A stretch of DNA of 57,087 nucleotides from an uncultured Phascolarctobacterium sp. (GTDB lineage Bacteria; Bacillota; Negativicutes; Acidaminococcales; Acidaminococcaceae): contig CASDXO010000005.1 of NCBI GenBank assembly GCA_949285135.1, positions 1-57,087 on the forward strand. The letters are read 5' to 3'. The notes beneath the pieces are model-generated. The model saw only the letters and a list, made by a program, of their open reading frames with translations. It was not told the origin of the DNA and ran no database searches. Below, piece by piece: positions 30,387-39,734 of the stretch (position 1 is the stretch's first letter; each line of letters starts with the position of its first letter). The translations under genes were made by a program, and so were the position numbers.

Positions 30387-31249
30387 ACAATTTATCAAGT
30401 CGTCTGCGCAAAACACTCTGCAGCTACGGCACTGAACCATCTGCTATTTTGCTGCTGATCTGCGTCTGGGGTTCTGCCATTGCAACCTTCCTGACCCTGG
30501 CTTTCCTGCTGCTGTATATTCTCTGGCAGGGTCTGCCGCATATTACTCCCGACCTGTTTGCTCTGGAATACAACACGCAGAATGTATCTTTATTCCCTGC
30601 TCTGATAGATACGGTAATTATGGTCATTATGGCACTTGCCATGGCTACGCCGCTGGGAATTTTCGCCGCTATCTATCTGGTAGAATACGCCAAACGCGGC
30701 AATAAGATTGTCAATGTAGTGCGCGTTACTGCCGACACGTTGTCCGGCATTCCCTCCATTGTGTACGGTCTTTTTGGTATGCTGTTCTTTGTTACTTATC
30801 TCAAAATGGGCTATTCTCTGCTGGCAGGCTCCTGTACCGTAGCCATCATGGTACTGCCGCTGATTATGCGTACCACGGAAGAAGCACTGAAATCAATTCC
30901 CGACAGCTACCGTGAAGGCAGTTATGGTCTGGGCGCAGGCAAATTACGTACTGTCTTTGCTATCGTACTGCCTTCTGCCATCCCCGGCATTTTAGCCGGC
31001 ATTATTTTAAGTATCGGCCGCATCGTAGGCGAAACCGCTGCCCTGATTTACACCTCCGGTACCGTCGCTGCACTGCCGACGAATGTGCTTTCTTCCGGTC
31101 GTACTCTGGCTGTGCATATGTATGTACTGGCCAGCGAGGGCCTTTTCATGCAGCAGGCATATGCAACCGCTGTCATCCTTGTAATTATCGTAATCTGTAT
31201 CAATGCTGCTTCCGGTTATCTGGCACGCAAACTTATGAAGGGAAATTAA
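30383..31249 (+). CDS. pstA: phosphate ABC transporter permease PstA
   Basis: Second membrane subunit. It has 288 residues and six helices. The EAA loop is [21 protein letters not shown], followed by [26 protein letters not shown], a pattern shared with PstC but with the PstA-specific [16 protein letters not shown] segment. It starts inside the pstC stop and ends four bases before pstB. The N-terminal cytosolic stretch of about 20 residues is longer than in many homologues. Confidence 0.96.
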   Translation: MNNLSSRLRKTLCSYGTEPSAILLLICVWGSAIATFLTLAFLLLYILWQGLPHITPDLFALEYNTQNVSLFPALIDTVIMVIMALAMATPLGIFAAIYLVEYAKRGNKIVNVVRVTADTLSGIPSIVYGLFGMLFFVTYLKMGYSLLAGSCTVAIMVLPLIMRTTEEALKSIPDSYREGSYGLGAGKLRTVFAIVLPSAIPGILAGIILSIGRIVGETAALIYTSGTVAALPTNVLSSGRTLAVHMYVLASEGLFMQQAYATAVILVIIVICINAASGYLARKLMKGN

Positions 31250-31253
31250 CAAC

Positions 31254-32006
31254 ATGCAAGACAAGATTACCATTGAAAATTTAAACTTATATTACAGTGA
31301 TTTTCATGCTTTAAAAAATATCAATATGCATATCAAGGAAAAGGAAATCACTGCTTTCATCGGCCCGTCCGGCTGCGGCAAATCCACTTTGCTCAAATCT
31401 CTGAACCGCATGAACGACCTGGTAGAGGGCTGCCGCATTACTGGCAATGTCCTCTTAAACGGCGAAAACATCTTTCAGACAGAAGATGTCAACCTGCTGC
31501 GCAAACGTGTAGGCATGGTTTTCCAAAAACCTAATCCTTTTCCGATGAGCGTTTACGATAATATCGCCTTTGGACCGCGTACCCATGGCATCCATAATAA
31601 AGCCAAACTTGATGAAATCGTAGAAGAATCTCTGCGCAAGGCTGCTATCTGGGAAGAAACCAAAGACCGCCTGAATAAAAGCGCCCTGGGATTTTCCGGC
31701 GGCCAGCAGCAGCGTCTCTGCATTGCCCGTGCCCTGGCAGTACAGCCGGAAGTCCTGCTGATGGACGAACCTACCTCCGCCCTTGATCCCATCTCTACGT
31801 TAAAAATAGAAGATCTATCGCTGGAACTGAAAAAAGATTATACCATTGTCATCGTTACTCATAATATGCAGCAGGCTGCCCGTATTTCTGATAAAACCGG
31901 GTTCTTCCTTTTGGGCGATCTGATTGAATTTGACCAGACCAGCGAATTATTCGCCAACCCGCACAATCCCAAGACAGAAGAATATATTACCGGCCGTTTT
32001 GGCTGA
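31254..32006 (+). CDS. pstB: phosphate ABC transporter ATP-binding protein PstB
   Basis: Cytosolic ATPase driving phosphate import. It has 250 residues, standard length. Walker A is GPSGCGKST (38-46), the Q-loop is [11 protein letters not shown], the signature is [11 protein letters not shown], Walker B is [13 protein letters not shown] and the switch histidine lies in [13 protein letters not shown]. All catalytic positions are intact. It directly follows pstA and is 22 bases ahead of phoU. Confidence 0.98.
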   Translation: MQDKITIENLNLYYSDFHALKNINMHIKEKEITAFIGPSGCGKSTLLKSLNRMNDLVEGCRITGNVLLNGENIFQTEDVNLLRKRVGMVFQKPNPFPMSVYDNIAFGPRTHGIHNKAKLDEIVEESLRKAAIWEETKDRLNKSALGFSGGQQQRLCIARALAVQPEVLLMDEPTSALDPISTLKIEDLSLELKKDYTIVIVTHNMQQAARISDKTGFFLLGDLIEFDQTSELFANPHNPKTEEYITGRFG

Positions 32007-32028
32007 TAAAACAAAGACAGGTGAAAAA

Positions 32029-32676
32029 ATGAACAGAGTATTTTATGTAAACGAATTAAACAGCTTAGTCGAAAACGTACATGCCATGGGCACCGAAGTA
32101 CTGTCTTCACTTGATAAAGTCATCAAAAACCTGCAGGAAAAAGACTCATCTACCGCGCAGCACATCATGGCTAATGATGATTATTTTGACAATCAGGAAT
32201 TATCCATAGAAAAGCAGTGCTTTAAGCTATTGTTGCTGCAGGCTCCTGTTGCCAGCGACCTGCGTGAAATCGCATCAATCCTCAAACTTGTAGGCGACCT
32301 TGAACGTATTGCCGACCATTGCAGCGATATTTCTCAATATACACTGAACCTTACGGAACACACCCCTGCTCCCATGCCGGAACATTTTATGGATATGATG
32401 CAGCTGATGCGCACTATGGTCAGCGAAAGCATTACCGCCATCAGCAGCAACGATGCCGAACTGGCACAAAAAATTATCGCTACTGATAACGAAGTAGATA
32501 AATATTTCCATCAGCTGCGCAACGACCTTACCGTACTTATGCAGGAAAAGCCTTACTTTGTACCTCAGTATGTAAACTACCTGATGATTGCCAAATACGT
32601 TGAACGTATTGCCGATCATGCTACCAACATAGCAGAATGGGTAATCTATATCGTAAAAAACGAACTGCAGAATTAA
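32029..32676 (+). CDS. phoU: phosphate transport regulator PhoU
   Basis: Negative regulator that links Pst transport to the PhoR-type sensor kinase. It has 215 residues made of two three-helix PhoU repeats, with the metal-binding motifs EIASILKLVGDLERIADHCSDIS in the first and YLMIAKYVERIADHATNIAEWV in the second. The ATG at 32029 follows AGGTGAAAAA; the frame is open upstream inside pstB without support. It closes the pst operon before a strong terminator. No phoP/phoR pair lies in the window. Confidence 0.96.
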   Translation: MNRVFYVNELNSLVENVHAMGTEVLSSLDKVIKNLQEKDSSTAQHIMANDDYFDNQELSIEKQCFKLLLLQAPVASDLREIASILKLVGDLERIADHCSDISQYTLNLTEHTPAPMPEHFMDMMQLMRTMVSESITAISSNDAELAQKIIATDNEVDKYFHQLRNDLTVLMQEKPYFVPQYVNYLMIAKYVERIADHATNIAEWVIYIVKNELQN

Positions 32677-32680
32677 ACTA

Positions 32681-32708
32681 AAATAACCTCTCAGGAGGTT
32701 ATTTTTTT
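32681..32708 (+). terminator. terminator after phoU
   Basis: 10-bp stem AAATAACCTC / GAGGTTATTT with a TCAG loop and a run of seven T. Confidence 0.92.
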
Positions 32709-32753
32709 ATGCGCTGATGATATAATAGTACTACCACAATCATGGAGGTACTT

Positions 32754-33167
32754 ATGAATAAAATCATTCTTGCTTATAATTTCACACCTGAGCGTCTGCA
32801 GGCACTTAAGCTGATCTGTATGCTGCTGAAAGCTCAATGCCGCCCGATATCGCGTCAGGAGCTGCTGCAGCCGGTAGGCTATCTTGCCGGTATTAAAACA
32901 GTAGCACCTGCTGACGAAGTATACAGCGGCAATGAAGGTACGGAAGAAATGCTCTTTTTATGCGGCTTTGACCGCCCCAATCTGGATAAGCTGCTGAACG
33001 CTGTCCGCAAAAGCCCTTTGAAACAGGTAAAGCTTAAAGCCATGCTCACTGCCCATAACATGAGTTGGAGCGGCCTGCAGCTTATTAAGGAGCTTGTGGA
33101 AGAACATAATTACATGACCGGACAAAAGCAGCAGCAACAGCCTGAACATGCTTCCACAAATAACTGA
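32754..33167 (+). CDS. DUF3783 protein
   Basis: A 137-residue soluble protein with a DUF3783-type domain in its second half (EEMLFLCGFDRPNLDKLLNAVRKS, then KLKAMLTAHNMSWSGLQLIKELVEEHNYM). The N-terminal third (FTPERLQALKLICMLLKAQCRPI) resembles the small compact alpha/beta domain often seen in Clostridia. The tail is Gln-rich. GGAGG precedes the ATG at 32754, and a TATAAT lies about 40 bases upstream, so it is probably monocistronic. No function is known for the family. Confidence 0.7.
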   Translation: MNKIILAYNFTPERLQALKLICMLLKAQCRPISRQELLQPVGYLAGIKTVAPADEVYSGNEGTEEMLFLCGFDRPNLDKLLNAVRKSPLKQVKLKAMLTAHNMSWSGLQLIKELVEEHNYMTGQKQQQQPEHASTNN

Positions 33168-33213
33168 AGATATGTTAAAATAATCTTATAATAAAATTTC
33201 GGAGGTATGATTC

Positions 33214-33705
33214 ATGGCTAAAGATAGTTCCTTTGACGTTGTTTCCCAGGTTAATATGCAGGAAATGGACAACGCCGTCAATCAGGTAAAAAAAGAAATC
33301 GAACAGCGTTATGATTTCCGCGGCAGCAACGCATCCATTGAACTTGAAGAAAAAGGTGTAAAAATTGCCGCTGAAGACGAATATAAATTGGAAACAATTA
33401 CCGATATGCTGCGTGTAAAAATGGCAAAACGCGGCATTTCTCTGCGCTGCCTTGTTCCCGGAAAAATAGAGCCTGCTGCCAAAAATACCGTACGCCAGCA
33501 GCTGGAAATCCAGCAGGGCATTCCTAAAGATAAAGCAAAAGCTATTGTTGCAGCAATCAAGGCAACCAAGCTCAAGGTTACTGCCCAGATGCAGGATGAC
33601 CAGGTACGTGTATCCGGTGCCAAGAAAGACGACCTGCAGGCAGTCATCCAAACTCTCAAGGCTGGCGACTTCGGCGTTGACCTGCAGTTTATCAACATGC
33701 GCTAA
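33214..33705 (+). CDS. YajQ-family nucleotide-binding protein
   Basis: A 163-residue protein of two ferredoxin-like domains. Characteristic segments are the N terminus SSFDVVSQVNMQEMDNAVNQ, EIEQRYDFRGSNASIEL, and GAKKDDLQAVIQTLKAGDFGVDLQFINMR at the C terminus. Family members bind nucleotides and RNA; a Xanthomonas member binds cyclic di-GMP. Whether this one does is unknown. CGGAGG precedes the ATG, TATAAT lies shortly upstream, and a terminator follows at 33726. Confidence 0.93.
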   Translation: MAKDSSFDVVSQVNMQEMDNAVNQVKKEIEQRYDFRGSNASIELEEKGVKIAAEDEYKLETITDMLRVKMAKRGISLRCLVPGKIEPAAKNTVRQQLEIQQGIPKDKAKAIVAAIKATKLKVTAQMQDDQVRVSGAKKDDLQAVIQTLKAGDFGVDLQFINMR

Positions 33706-33725
33706 AAATAAAAAGCTTAAACATC

Positions 33726-33754
33726 AAGGCAGCTGTAATCAGCTGCCTTTTTTG
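33726..33754 (+). terminator. terminator after the yajQ gene
   Basis: Perfect 10-bp stem AAGGCAGCTG / CAGCTGCCTT with a TAAT loop, then TTTT. Confidence 0.9.
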
Positions 33755-33824
33755 CTTAAATATCACAAATTAAATATCTAAACTGACTTATAATAGTATT
33801 ATATTTATAAAAACAGGTGATTAT

Positions 33825-34241
33825 ATGACTAATACTTCTGCCACAAACGAAAATTTTGATAAAACAAAAATCAATGAAACTTCTCTGCTGCCCTATCGGG
33901 ATAAATTCAGTGACAGCAGCCTGCTGCTGAAACTGCGTAACTACGGACGCGATATGGGGCTTACCGTTATCTACAATGTGCTGCAGCTATGGTATGTAAT
34001 GCAAAAGCCGGAAGTCCCCGCCAAAAGCAAGGCTGTCATCATGGGGGCTTTAGGTTATCTGATCGCCCCGCTCGACTTTATCCCTGACCTGACACCGATT
34101 TTAGGCTACAACGACGATGCTGCCGCCATCCTGTTTGCCCTGTATATGGTACGGCAATATGTAGATGATGATGTGAAAACCCGGGCCAAAGACATGCTGG
34201 CAAAAATCTTCAACGAAGCTGCTGTAAAAAATCTTGATTAA
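33825..34241 (+). CDS. DUF1232 (YkvA-like) membrane protein
   Basis: A 138-residue protein with the DUF1232 core KAVIMGALGYLIAPLDFIPDLTPILGYNDDAAAILFAL in its middle, including the conserved P-x-D-x-I-P-D turn between two hydrophobic helices. The N-terminal 45 residues are polar. The family is found widely but has no settled function; membrane association is likely. AGGTGA precedes the ATG. It is the last plus-strand gene before the convergent exported trio. Confidence 0.82.
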   Translation: MTNTSATNENFDKTKINETSLLPYRDKFSDSSLLLKLRNYGRDMGLTVIYNVLQLWYVMQKPEVPAKSKAVIMGALGYLIAPLDFIPDLTPILGYNDDAAAILFALYMVRQYVDDDVKTRAKDMLAKIFNEAAVKNLD

Positions 34242-34287
34242 AAAAAGACTATGACGATAATTTTTTATCTGTCATAGTCTTTTTTAC
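34241..34287. terminator. bidirectional terminator
   Basis: 15-bp stem AAAAAAGACTATGAC / GTCATAGTCTTTTTT with an AT-rich loop. It separates the convergent DUF1232 and cupin genes and carries T runs on both strands. Confidence 0.88.
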
Positions 34288-34327
34288 ATTAAATAATATT
34301 TACTGCCATAATTTGTAAAGAACAGTA

Positions 34328-34840
34328 TTATTTCAGCCTGCCATACTCTTCCTCGCTGACCGGCTCACACCATTCACTGGAAGTCTGTTCACCGGGAACT
34401 TCTACGGCAATATGAGCAAACCAGCTGTCCGGTGCTGCCCCATGCCAATGTTTAACACCAGCAGGAATATTTACTACATCACCAGGATGCAGCTCGCGAG
34501 GCTCCTTGCCCCATTCCTGATAATAGCCCCTTCCTCCGGTAACCAAAAGGATCTGTCCGCCGCCTTTGGCTGCTTTATGAATATGCCAGTTGTTGCGGCA
34601 GCCAGGCTCAAAAGTCACATTGCCAATAACCACCTGTTCCAGCGACAGCATATTCAGATAGCTCTGTCCTACAAAATATTTAGCATAGGCTTCATTTTTT
34701 CCTCCACGCGCAAAAACTGTAGCAAATTCTTCTGTTGCCATACTATTACTTCCTTTCTCCTGCGGCATACTGGCTTCTATACTGCCAATCATACTAAAAT
34801 TTAACAAAAGCACTGCTGCAAACGCAGTTAAAATTTTCAT
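34328..34840 (-). CDS. exported cupin-domain protein
   Basis: A 170-residue single-domain cupin preceded by a signal peptide (MKILTAFAAVLLLNFSMIGSIEA), so it acts outside the inner membrane. The first cupin motif reads CRNNWHIHKAAKGGGQILLVTGGRG; the usual metal-ligand Glu is replaced by Gln. The second motif is HPGDVVNIPAGVKHWHGA. Metal binding through the three histidines is plausible. It is the last of three minus-strand genes, 17 bases after the carboxymuconolactone-decarboxylase-like gene. Cytosolic relatives of all three occur together in other anaerobes; here each carries an export signal. The substrate is unknown. Confidence 0.85.
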   Translation of the reverse strand: MKILTAFAAVLLLNFSMIGSIEASMPQEKGSNSMATEEFATVFARGGKNEAYAKYFVGQSYLNMLSLEQVVIGNVTFEPGCRNNWHIHKAAKGGGQILLVTGGRGYYQEWGKEPRELHPGDVVNIPAGVKHWHGAAPDSWFAHIAVEVPGEQTSSEWCEPVSEEEYGRLK

Positions 34841-34857
34841 ATTTTCAGCTCCTTTAT

Positions 34858-35691
34858 CTATTTTGCGGGTACAATTTCGTTAATACAACTAAGTGCATTC
34901 AGTGTACGCGGATAGCCAATATAAGGCAAAGCTACGGTGATGGCATCCAGTAAATCCTGCCGTGTATTACCCACAGCTATGTTGGCAGCGGCATGCGCCT
35001 TCAGCTGCGGTTCACAGCCGCCCAGGCAGGCAATTGCCGTAAAGGTAATCAGCTCTCTTTGCCGCAGATCAAGCACCTGGCGGGTATAATAATCACCGAA
35101 GCAGTTGGCAGAAAGATAATTATTAAAATGCTTCTGGTCTGTCGGTGCACTGCTGTTCATCTTGTAAATTGCATCGCCGAAAATCTCTACCTGTACTGAC
35201 AAACCCTTATCATAACGAGTTGCATCATCGACTGTGCCGCTATCTTTCAATGGCACTTTGATTCCGTTACGGGCAAAGACTGCATGCATTTTCTCCAATG
35301 CAGCTTTAGTACGCGGATAGCCTGTATAAGGAGTACACTGATAAATGGTCTCCCTGATAACTTCAGGAGCAGCACCAGCCTGCAGCGCTCCTGTAGCATA
35401 AATTTCCAGGTCCTCAGTTGTATTACTGCTGACAAGTACAACAAGCTTCAGCAGCTCCTGCTGCACCTGACCGAGACGCACCTGACTGCTTATATCAGCA
35501 TAAATAAATTTCTGCATAACAGCGGATATTTCAGGTTCCTGTTTAACTGCCAGCGGATTTTCCTGTCCATATAAAATATCCATATTCCGTTTACTTATTT
35601 CCATCCTGTTCTCTGCCATAACACTATTCCTCCCTGCCATTATGCCAACACACAGCAACATTGCCAGCAAACATATAATTTTCTTTTGCAC
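34858..35691 (-). CDS. exported carboxymuconolactone decarboxylase-like protein, two domains
   Basis: A 277-residue protein with signal peptide (1-26) and two AhpD/CMD-like helical domains: about 60-135 (LLKLVVLVSSNTTEDLEIYATGALQAG ... YTGYPRTKAALEKM) and 185-272 (RELITFTAIACLGGCEPQLKAHAAANI ... YIGYPRTLNALSCI). The second domain has a CxxxC pair and a histidine in the active-site helix, the first has none, so only the second may be redox-active. The start is GTG at 35691 with GGAGG eight bases upstream. It lies between the cyclophilin-like and cupin genes. True decarboxylase activity is not implied by the fold. Confidence 0.84.
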   Translation of the reverse strand: MQKKIICLLAMLLCVGIMAGRNSVMAENRMEISKRNMDILYGQENPLAVKQEPEISAVMQKFIYADISSQVRLGQVQQELLKLVVLVSSNTTEDLEIYATGALQAGAAPEVIRETIYQCTPYTGYPRTKAALEKMHAVFARNGIKVPLKDSGTVDDATRYDKGLSVQVEIFGDAIYKMNSSAPTDQKHFNNYLSANCFGDYYTRQVLDLRQRELITFTAIACLGGCEPQLKAHAAANIAVGNTRQDLLDAITVALPYIGYPRTLNALSCINEIVPAK

Positions 35692-35712
35692 ACCCTGTCC
35701 CTCCCGTACTGT

Positions 35713-36195
35713 TTACTGTTCCGCTCTTATTAATTCCACTGTAAAATCTTCCTGCTTATCTGTCAGCAGCCTGATACCAGCTGCATCCAGATGCCCCAAA
35801 TAAAACAGGTCGCCGGACATTTTATAGTCACGATAAAATATGCATAAATTTCCCCACGGAGCATATATACAAAGATCGCCGCTGACTGGCTGATGCCCTT
35901 CCGGGTGCAGCCCCTCATGTATGGAACGAGGCGGATAGCTTATCTTCTCCGTATGGTTAAAATCTTTAAAACTAAGCTGCAGCGGCAACATGGCATACAG
36001 ATTTTTTGCTGCCTGACTGTCATTTAAAAGCAGGACGCCCTGCCCGTCAGCGAATTTCATCAGTACCTTTTTCCCGGCTGTAACTGCAGAAACATTGTCC
36101 GGCATCTGCTTCTGCCTGCTGTTATCTGCAGTACCTGTGCCGCAGCCCGTAAGCATTAATGCAGCCAGCATAAAAAGCATTATTATTCTCAGCAT
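35713..36195 (-). CDS. lipoprotein with cyclophilin-like domain
   Basis: A 160-residue protein. A lipobox (LMLTGC, Cys18) marks it as a lipoprotein, and a short linker leads to a cyclophilin-like beta-barrel domain: KVLMKFADGQGVLLLNDSQAAKNLYAMLPLQLSFKDFN in parts, then EKISYPPRSI and GDLCIYAPWGNLCIFYRD. Proteins of this type are not proven prolyl isomerases. It is the first gene of the exported trio, with a consensus promoter and an inverted repeat ahead. GGAGTGA precedes the ATG. Confidence 0.82.
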   Translation of the reverse strand: MLRIIMLFMLAALMLTGCGTGTADNSRQKQMPDNVSAVTAGKKVLMKFADGQGVLLLNDSQAAKNLYAMLPLQLSFKDFNHTEKISYPPRSIHEGLHPEGHQPVSGDLCIYAPWGNLCIFYRDYKMSGDLFYLGHLDAAGIRLLTDKQEDFTVELIRAEQ

Positions 36196-36231
36196 ACCTT
36201 ATCACTCCTTGTGATGCTTTTAGTAAAACTG

Positions 36232-36290
36232 AAGGGAATCCCTTTTTATTTTTCTATTTTAATTATAGAAAACAGCATGTTATATGTCTA
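36232..36290 (-). promoter_or_regulatory. promoter and candidate operator of the exported trio
   Basis: On the minus strand TAGACA (36285-36290) and TATAAT (36262-36267) are 17 bases apart. About 18 bases past the -10 lies the inverted repeat AAGGG-ATT-CCCTT (36232-36244), well placed for a repressor. No regulator gene is adjacent. Confidence 0.6.
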
Positions 36291-36361
36291 ATACCTATCA
36301 TGTATCTGTTTATATACATTTCAGGCATGCACTATGCAGTGATATATCTTCTGAAGTAAAA

Positions 36362-36393
36362 AGAAGCGCCGCAAAATGCAGCGCTTCTTTTTT
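36362..36393. terminator. terminator after the his operon
   Basis: Stem AGAAGCGC(C/T)GC with an AAAAT-type loop and GC(A/G)GCGCTTCT, flanked by T runs on both strands. It separates hisIE from the promoter of the exported trio. Confidence 0.85.
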
Positions 36394-36397
36394 ACTG

Positions 36398-37057
36398 TTA
36401 ATATTTACTGTTGTTTTCTTTTTTTCTGCGGGAGCTAAGCTCAGCCAGCAGCTCGGAGGGAGAAATATTATGATAAGCCAAAAGTACCAGACAATGATAC
36501 CATAAATCGGACATTTCATATACTACTTCGCCGCTGCTGTTATTCTTGGAAGCAATAATTGTTTCTGCAGCTTCCTCACCAACCTTTTTAAGGATTTTAT
36601 CCTGTCCGGAAACAAACAGATACTTAGTATAGGATTTTTCGCCGCCATGCACGCGTTTTTCCTGAATAACATTGTACAACTCACTTAAAATCGCAGAAGT
36701 TACCAATCCATCAACAGCCGGCAGATTATTTTCCCGCCACAGAATGTTATGGAAACAGCTGTATTCCCCTGTATGACAGGCAACACCGGTTTGCTTTACC
36801 TGTACTAAAAGACTGTCGCCGTCGCAGTCATATTTTATGTCAACTAATTTCTGTACATTGCCGCTGGTTGCACCCTTATTCCACAACTCCTGACGGCTGC
36901 GGCTCCAAAACCAAGTATATCCGGTTTCAACAGTACGCTGGAGCGATACCTCGTTCATATAGGCCAGCATAAGTACTTTGCCCGTATCAGCATCCTGCAC
37001 TACTGCCGGTACCAATCCTTTCTCATCAAATTTAATCTTCGTAAAATCTGCCTGCAT
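36398..37057 (-). CDS. hisI: phosphoribosyl-AMP cyclohydrolase / phosphoribosyl-ATP pyrophosphatase
   Basis: Bifunctional HisIE, steps 2 and 3 of histidine synthesis. It has 219 residues. The cyclohydrolase domain (1-110) shows [19 protein letters not shown], the Asp-rich [12 protein letters not shown] and the zinc cysteines in [12 protein letters not shown]. The pyrophosphatase domain (about 120-210) has [20 protein letters not shown] and [14 protein letters not shown]. It is the last gene of the operon; its ATG overlaps the hisF stop by one base. Confidence 0.97.
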   Translation of the reverse strand: MQADFTKIKFDEKGLVPAVVQDADTGKVLMLAYMNEVSLQRTVETGYTWFWSRSRQELWNKGATSGNVQKLVDIKYDCDGDSLLVQVKQTGVACHTGEYSCFHNILWRENNLPAVDGLVTSAILSELYNVIQEKRVHGGEKSYTKYLFVSGQDKILKKVGEEAAETIIASKNNSSGEVVYEMSDLWYHCLVLLAYHNISPSELLAELSSRRKKENNSKY

Positions 37058-37815
37058 TATAATCTCACCTCAATACCCTGATTACGCAGATATTCCTTTA
37101 CCTGTCTGACGGTAAATTTTCTGTAATGAAATACGGATGCTGCCAGTACTGCATCAGCAGCACCATCGCGCAGCACTTCAAAAAAATCCTGCAGCTGCCC
37201 GGCGCCGCCGGAAGCGATGACAGGAACCTTGACCGCCTTACTTATTTTGGCAGTAAGCTCTATATCATAACCGTCATTCGTTCCGTCTGCATCCATGCTG
37301 GTCAGCAAAATTTCTCCTGCACCAAGCTCAACCCCTCTTTTGGCCCATTCGACAGCGTCCAGCCCTGTAGGCACCCTGCCGCCGTTAATATATACTTCCC
37401 ATTTTTCCGGACCTGTTTTCTTGGCATCAATGGCCAGCACGATGCACTGATTGCCAAACTGCCGCGCACCTTCGGCAATCAGCTGCGGATTATGCACCGC
37501 TGCCGAATTGACGGATATTTTATCAGCGCCTGCTCTGAGCGTTTCGCGAATATCATCCACGCTCCTGATACCGCCGCCGACAGTCAGCGGGATAAATACC
37601 CTGCCGGCTACACGTCGGATAACATCCAGCAGCGCTTTTCTTTTTTCTACAGATGCACCGATATCGAGGAAAACCAGTTCATCAGCACCGGCAGCATCAT
37701 AAAAAGCAGCCAGCTCTACAGGGTCACCCGCATCGCGCAACTCCACAAAATTTGTTCCCTTGACTACCCTGTTGCCTGCCACATCAAGGCAGGGAATAAT
37801 TCTCTTTGTCAGCAT
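37057..37815 (-). CDS. hisF: imidazole glycerol phosphate synthase, cyclase subunit
   Basis: TIM-barrel subunit that uses ammonia from HisH to make IGP and AICAR. It has 252 residues. The catalytic Asp lies in [16 protein letters not shown] (Asp11) and the second in [16 protein letters not shown]. Phosphate-binding loops GGGIRS and ASGGAGQ are present. It overlaps hisA by seven bases and hisIE by one. Confidence 0.98.
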   Translation of the reverse strand: MLTKRIIPCLDVAGNRVVKGTNFVELRDAGDPVELAAFYDAAGADELVFLDIGASVEKRKALLDVIRRVAGRVFIPLTVGGGIRSVDDIRETLRAGADKISVNSAAVHNPQLIAEGARQFGNQCIVLAIDAKKTGPEKWEVYINGGRVPTGLDAVEWAKRGVELGAGEILLTSMDADGTNDGYDIELTAKISKAVKVPVIASGGAGQLQDFFEVLRDGAADAVLAASVFHYRKFTVRQVKEYLRNQGIEVRL

Positions 37816-38543
37816 TTTTCATCACCTGCCAGCCTGATAGCTTCTTCCAGTTGCAGTGCACCTGTATAAATAGCTTTGCCCACAATGCAGCCGCTGATGC
37901 CTTTTTTTGCATACGGCAGCAGGCGTCTGATATCTTCCAGCGAAGCAACGCCGCCGGAAGCAATGACAGGCACGCCGGAGCAGACAGCTATTTCTGCCGT
38001 AGCTTCCACATTCACACCGCTCAAAGTTCCATCCCTGCTGATATCAGTAAATATGATGGCAGCAACACCGTAATCCGCCATTTGACGGGCCAGTTCTGCA
38101 GCTTTCATATTACTGTTTTTTTCCCAGCCGTCCACAGCCACATACCCGTCTCTGGCATCAATGCCAACGGCGATCCTGCCCGGATAGCGCTGACAGGCCT
38201 CTGCCACTAACTGCGGATTACGCACTGCTGCGCTGCCTAATATTACTCTGCTGATACCGATATTCAACCAGTTTTCTATATTTTCCATACTGCGGATGCC
38301 GCCGCCCAGCTGCACAGGAATATTAACCGCAGCCAGAATACTTTTGATTGCTTCCATATTCCTGCTAACGCCTGCCACAGCTCCGTCAAGGTCTACTACA
38401 TGCAGGTATTCTGCCCCTGCACCCTGCCATTTGGCAGCCATGGCCGCCGGGCTGTCGGAAAACACTGTTTCTTTGTCAAAACAGCCTTCTGTCAGTCGCA
38501 CGCATTTGCCATTTCTGAGATCTATTGCCGGATAAATTCTCAT
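37809..38543 (-). CDS. hisA: ProFAR isomerase HisA
   Basis: Isomerises ProFAR to PRFAR by an Amadori rearrangement. It has 244 residues from the ATG at 38543, which overlaps the hisH stop (ATGA) and has AAGGAG eight bases before it. Catalytic aspartates are in [14 protein letters not shown] (Asp8) and [12 protein letters not shown]; phosphate loops are QLGGGIRSM and [11 protein letters not shown]. The half-barrel repeat shared with HisF is evident. Confidence 0.97.
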   Translation of the reverse strand: MRIYPAIDLRNGKCVRLTEGCFDKETVFSDSPAAMAAKWQGAGAEYLHVVDLDGAVAGVSRNMEAIKSILAAVNIPVQLGGGIRSMENIENWLNIGISRVILGSAAVRNPQLVAEACQRYPGRIAVGIDARDGYVAVDGWEKNSNMKAAELARQMADYGVAAIIFTDISRDGTLSGVNVEATAEIAVCSGVPVIASGGVASLEDIRRLLPYAKKGISGCIVGKAIYTGALQLEEAIRLAGDEKC

Positions 38544-39151
38544 AATTTCCACTCCTTAAAGGCTTGCAGCATTTGCAGTCCTGCCTCGCCTGACTTTTCC
38601 GGGTGGAACTGCAGCGCCTGAATATTATCGCGCCCTACAGCAGCAGTTATTTCCGTACCGTAATCGCATACGGCAGTAATAATCGCACTGTCTTGCGGTT
38701 CAGCATGAAAGCTGTGTACAAAGTAGACATAGCTTCCCTCTGCTGCATCAGTAATTGGTGACGCCGCTTTTAAACGCAGCTTGTTCCAGCCCATGTGAGG
38801 GATTTTATACTGTGTCGGCAGTTTTTTTACGCAGCCCTTAAAAATGCCCAGCCCTGCGACACCCGGGCTTTCCTCACTGCTTTCAAACAGCAGCTGCATC
38901 CCGAGGCAAATACCAAGAAAGCCCTTGCCGCTTTCTATATGCCTGATCAGCTCCGGCACCAGGTCAGTCGCCTGCAGATTCTTCATACAGTCACCAAAAG
39001 CACCTACGCCCGGCAGGATGATTTTTTCGGCAGCAGCAATAACAGCTTTATCCGCTGTCACAACCGGTACTGCCCCTACTGCCTCAACAGCCTTGCTGAC
39101 GCTGTGCAGGTTGCCCATGCCGTAATCTATTATTACGATTTCATTTTTCAT
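38540..39151 (-). CDS. hisH: imidazole glycerol phosphate synthase, glutaminase subunit
   Basis: Class I glutamine amidotransferase that feeds ammonia to HisF. It has 203 residues. The nucleophile lies in GICLGMQLLFESS, the oxyanion region in ILPGVGAFGDCM and the His-Glu pair in ALQFHPEKSGEAG. It overlaps hisB (ATGA) and hisA by four bases each. Confidence 0.97.
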   Translation of the reverse strand: MKNEIVIIDYGMGNLHSVSKAVEAVGAVPVVTADKAVIAAAEKIILPGVGAFGDCMKNLQATDLVPELIRHIESGKGFLGICLGMQLLFESSEESPGVAGLGIFKGCVKKLPTQYKIPHMGWNKLRLKAASPITDAAEGSYVYFVHSFHAEPQDSAIITAVCDYGTEITAAVGRDNIQALQFHPEKSGEAGLQMLQAFKEWKL

Positions 39152-39732
39152 AATACACCTTTGCTGCTCATCACACCTTTAACCCTGCTATCTATGGCTA
39201 CCGCCTGCGCAACAGCTCTGGCAAAAGCCTTGAACACAGCCTCGATAATATGATGAGTATTCTTTCCGTATAAAATCCTTATATGCAGCGTCATCTTAGC
39301 TTCGCTGGCAACTGCCCGGAAAAATTCTTCCGTCATTTCCGTATCATAGCTGCCCAGCTTGCCTGACGGAATCTCTCCCTGCAGCACCAGATACGGTCTG
39401 CCAGAAAAGTCCAGTACAACCTGCGCCAACGCCTCATCCATAGGGATAAAGCATTCACCATATCTGTGCATCCCTGCCTTATCTCCCACAGCTTCACTGA
39501 GCATCCTGCCCAGTACGATGCCACAATCCTCTACAGTATGATGACAGTCCACGTCAAGATCGCCCTTAGCCTGCATGACAAGGTCACAAAAACCGTGTTT
39601 GGCAAACAGCGTCAGCATGTGATTTAAAAAGCCCACGCCTGTGTCTATCTTGCTGCGGCCCTGCCCGTCCAGTACCAGTTCCGCTGTTATCTGTGTTTCT
39701 GCTGTTTCTCTTACAATTTTACTGCATCGCAT
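39148..39732 (-). CDS. hisB: imidazoleglycerol-phosphate dehydratase
   Basis: Dehydrates IGP to imidazole-acetol phosphate with Mn2+. The 194-residue monofunctional form, without the N-terminal histidinol-phosphatase domain found in Enterobacteria. Metal-binding motifs are FLNHMLTLFAKHG, DCHHTVEDCGIVLG and the second repeat's HIRILYGKNTHHIIEAVFKAFARA. The ATG at 39732 lies two bases after the hisC stop, with GGGGA upstream. Confidence 0.97.
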   Translation of the reverse strand: MRCSKIVRETAETQITAELVLDGQGRSKIDTGVGFLNHMLTLFAKHGFCDLVMQAKGDLDVDCHHTVEDCGIVLGRMLSEAVGDKAGMHRYGECFIPMDEALAQVVLDFSGRPYLVLQGEIPSGKLGSYDTEMTEEFFRAVASEAKMTLHIRILYGKNTHHIIEAVFKAFARAVAQAVAIDSRVKGVMSSKGVL

Positions 39733-39734
39733 CT

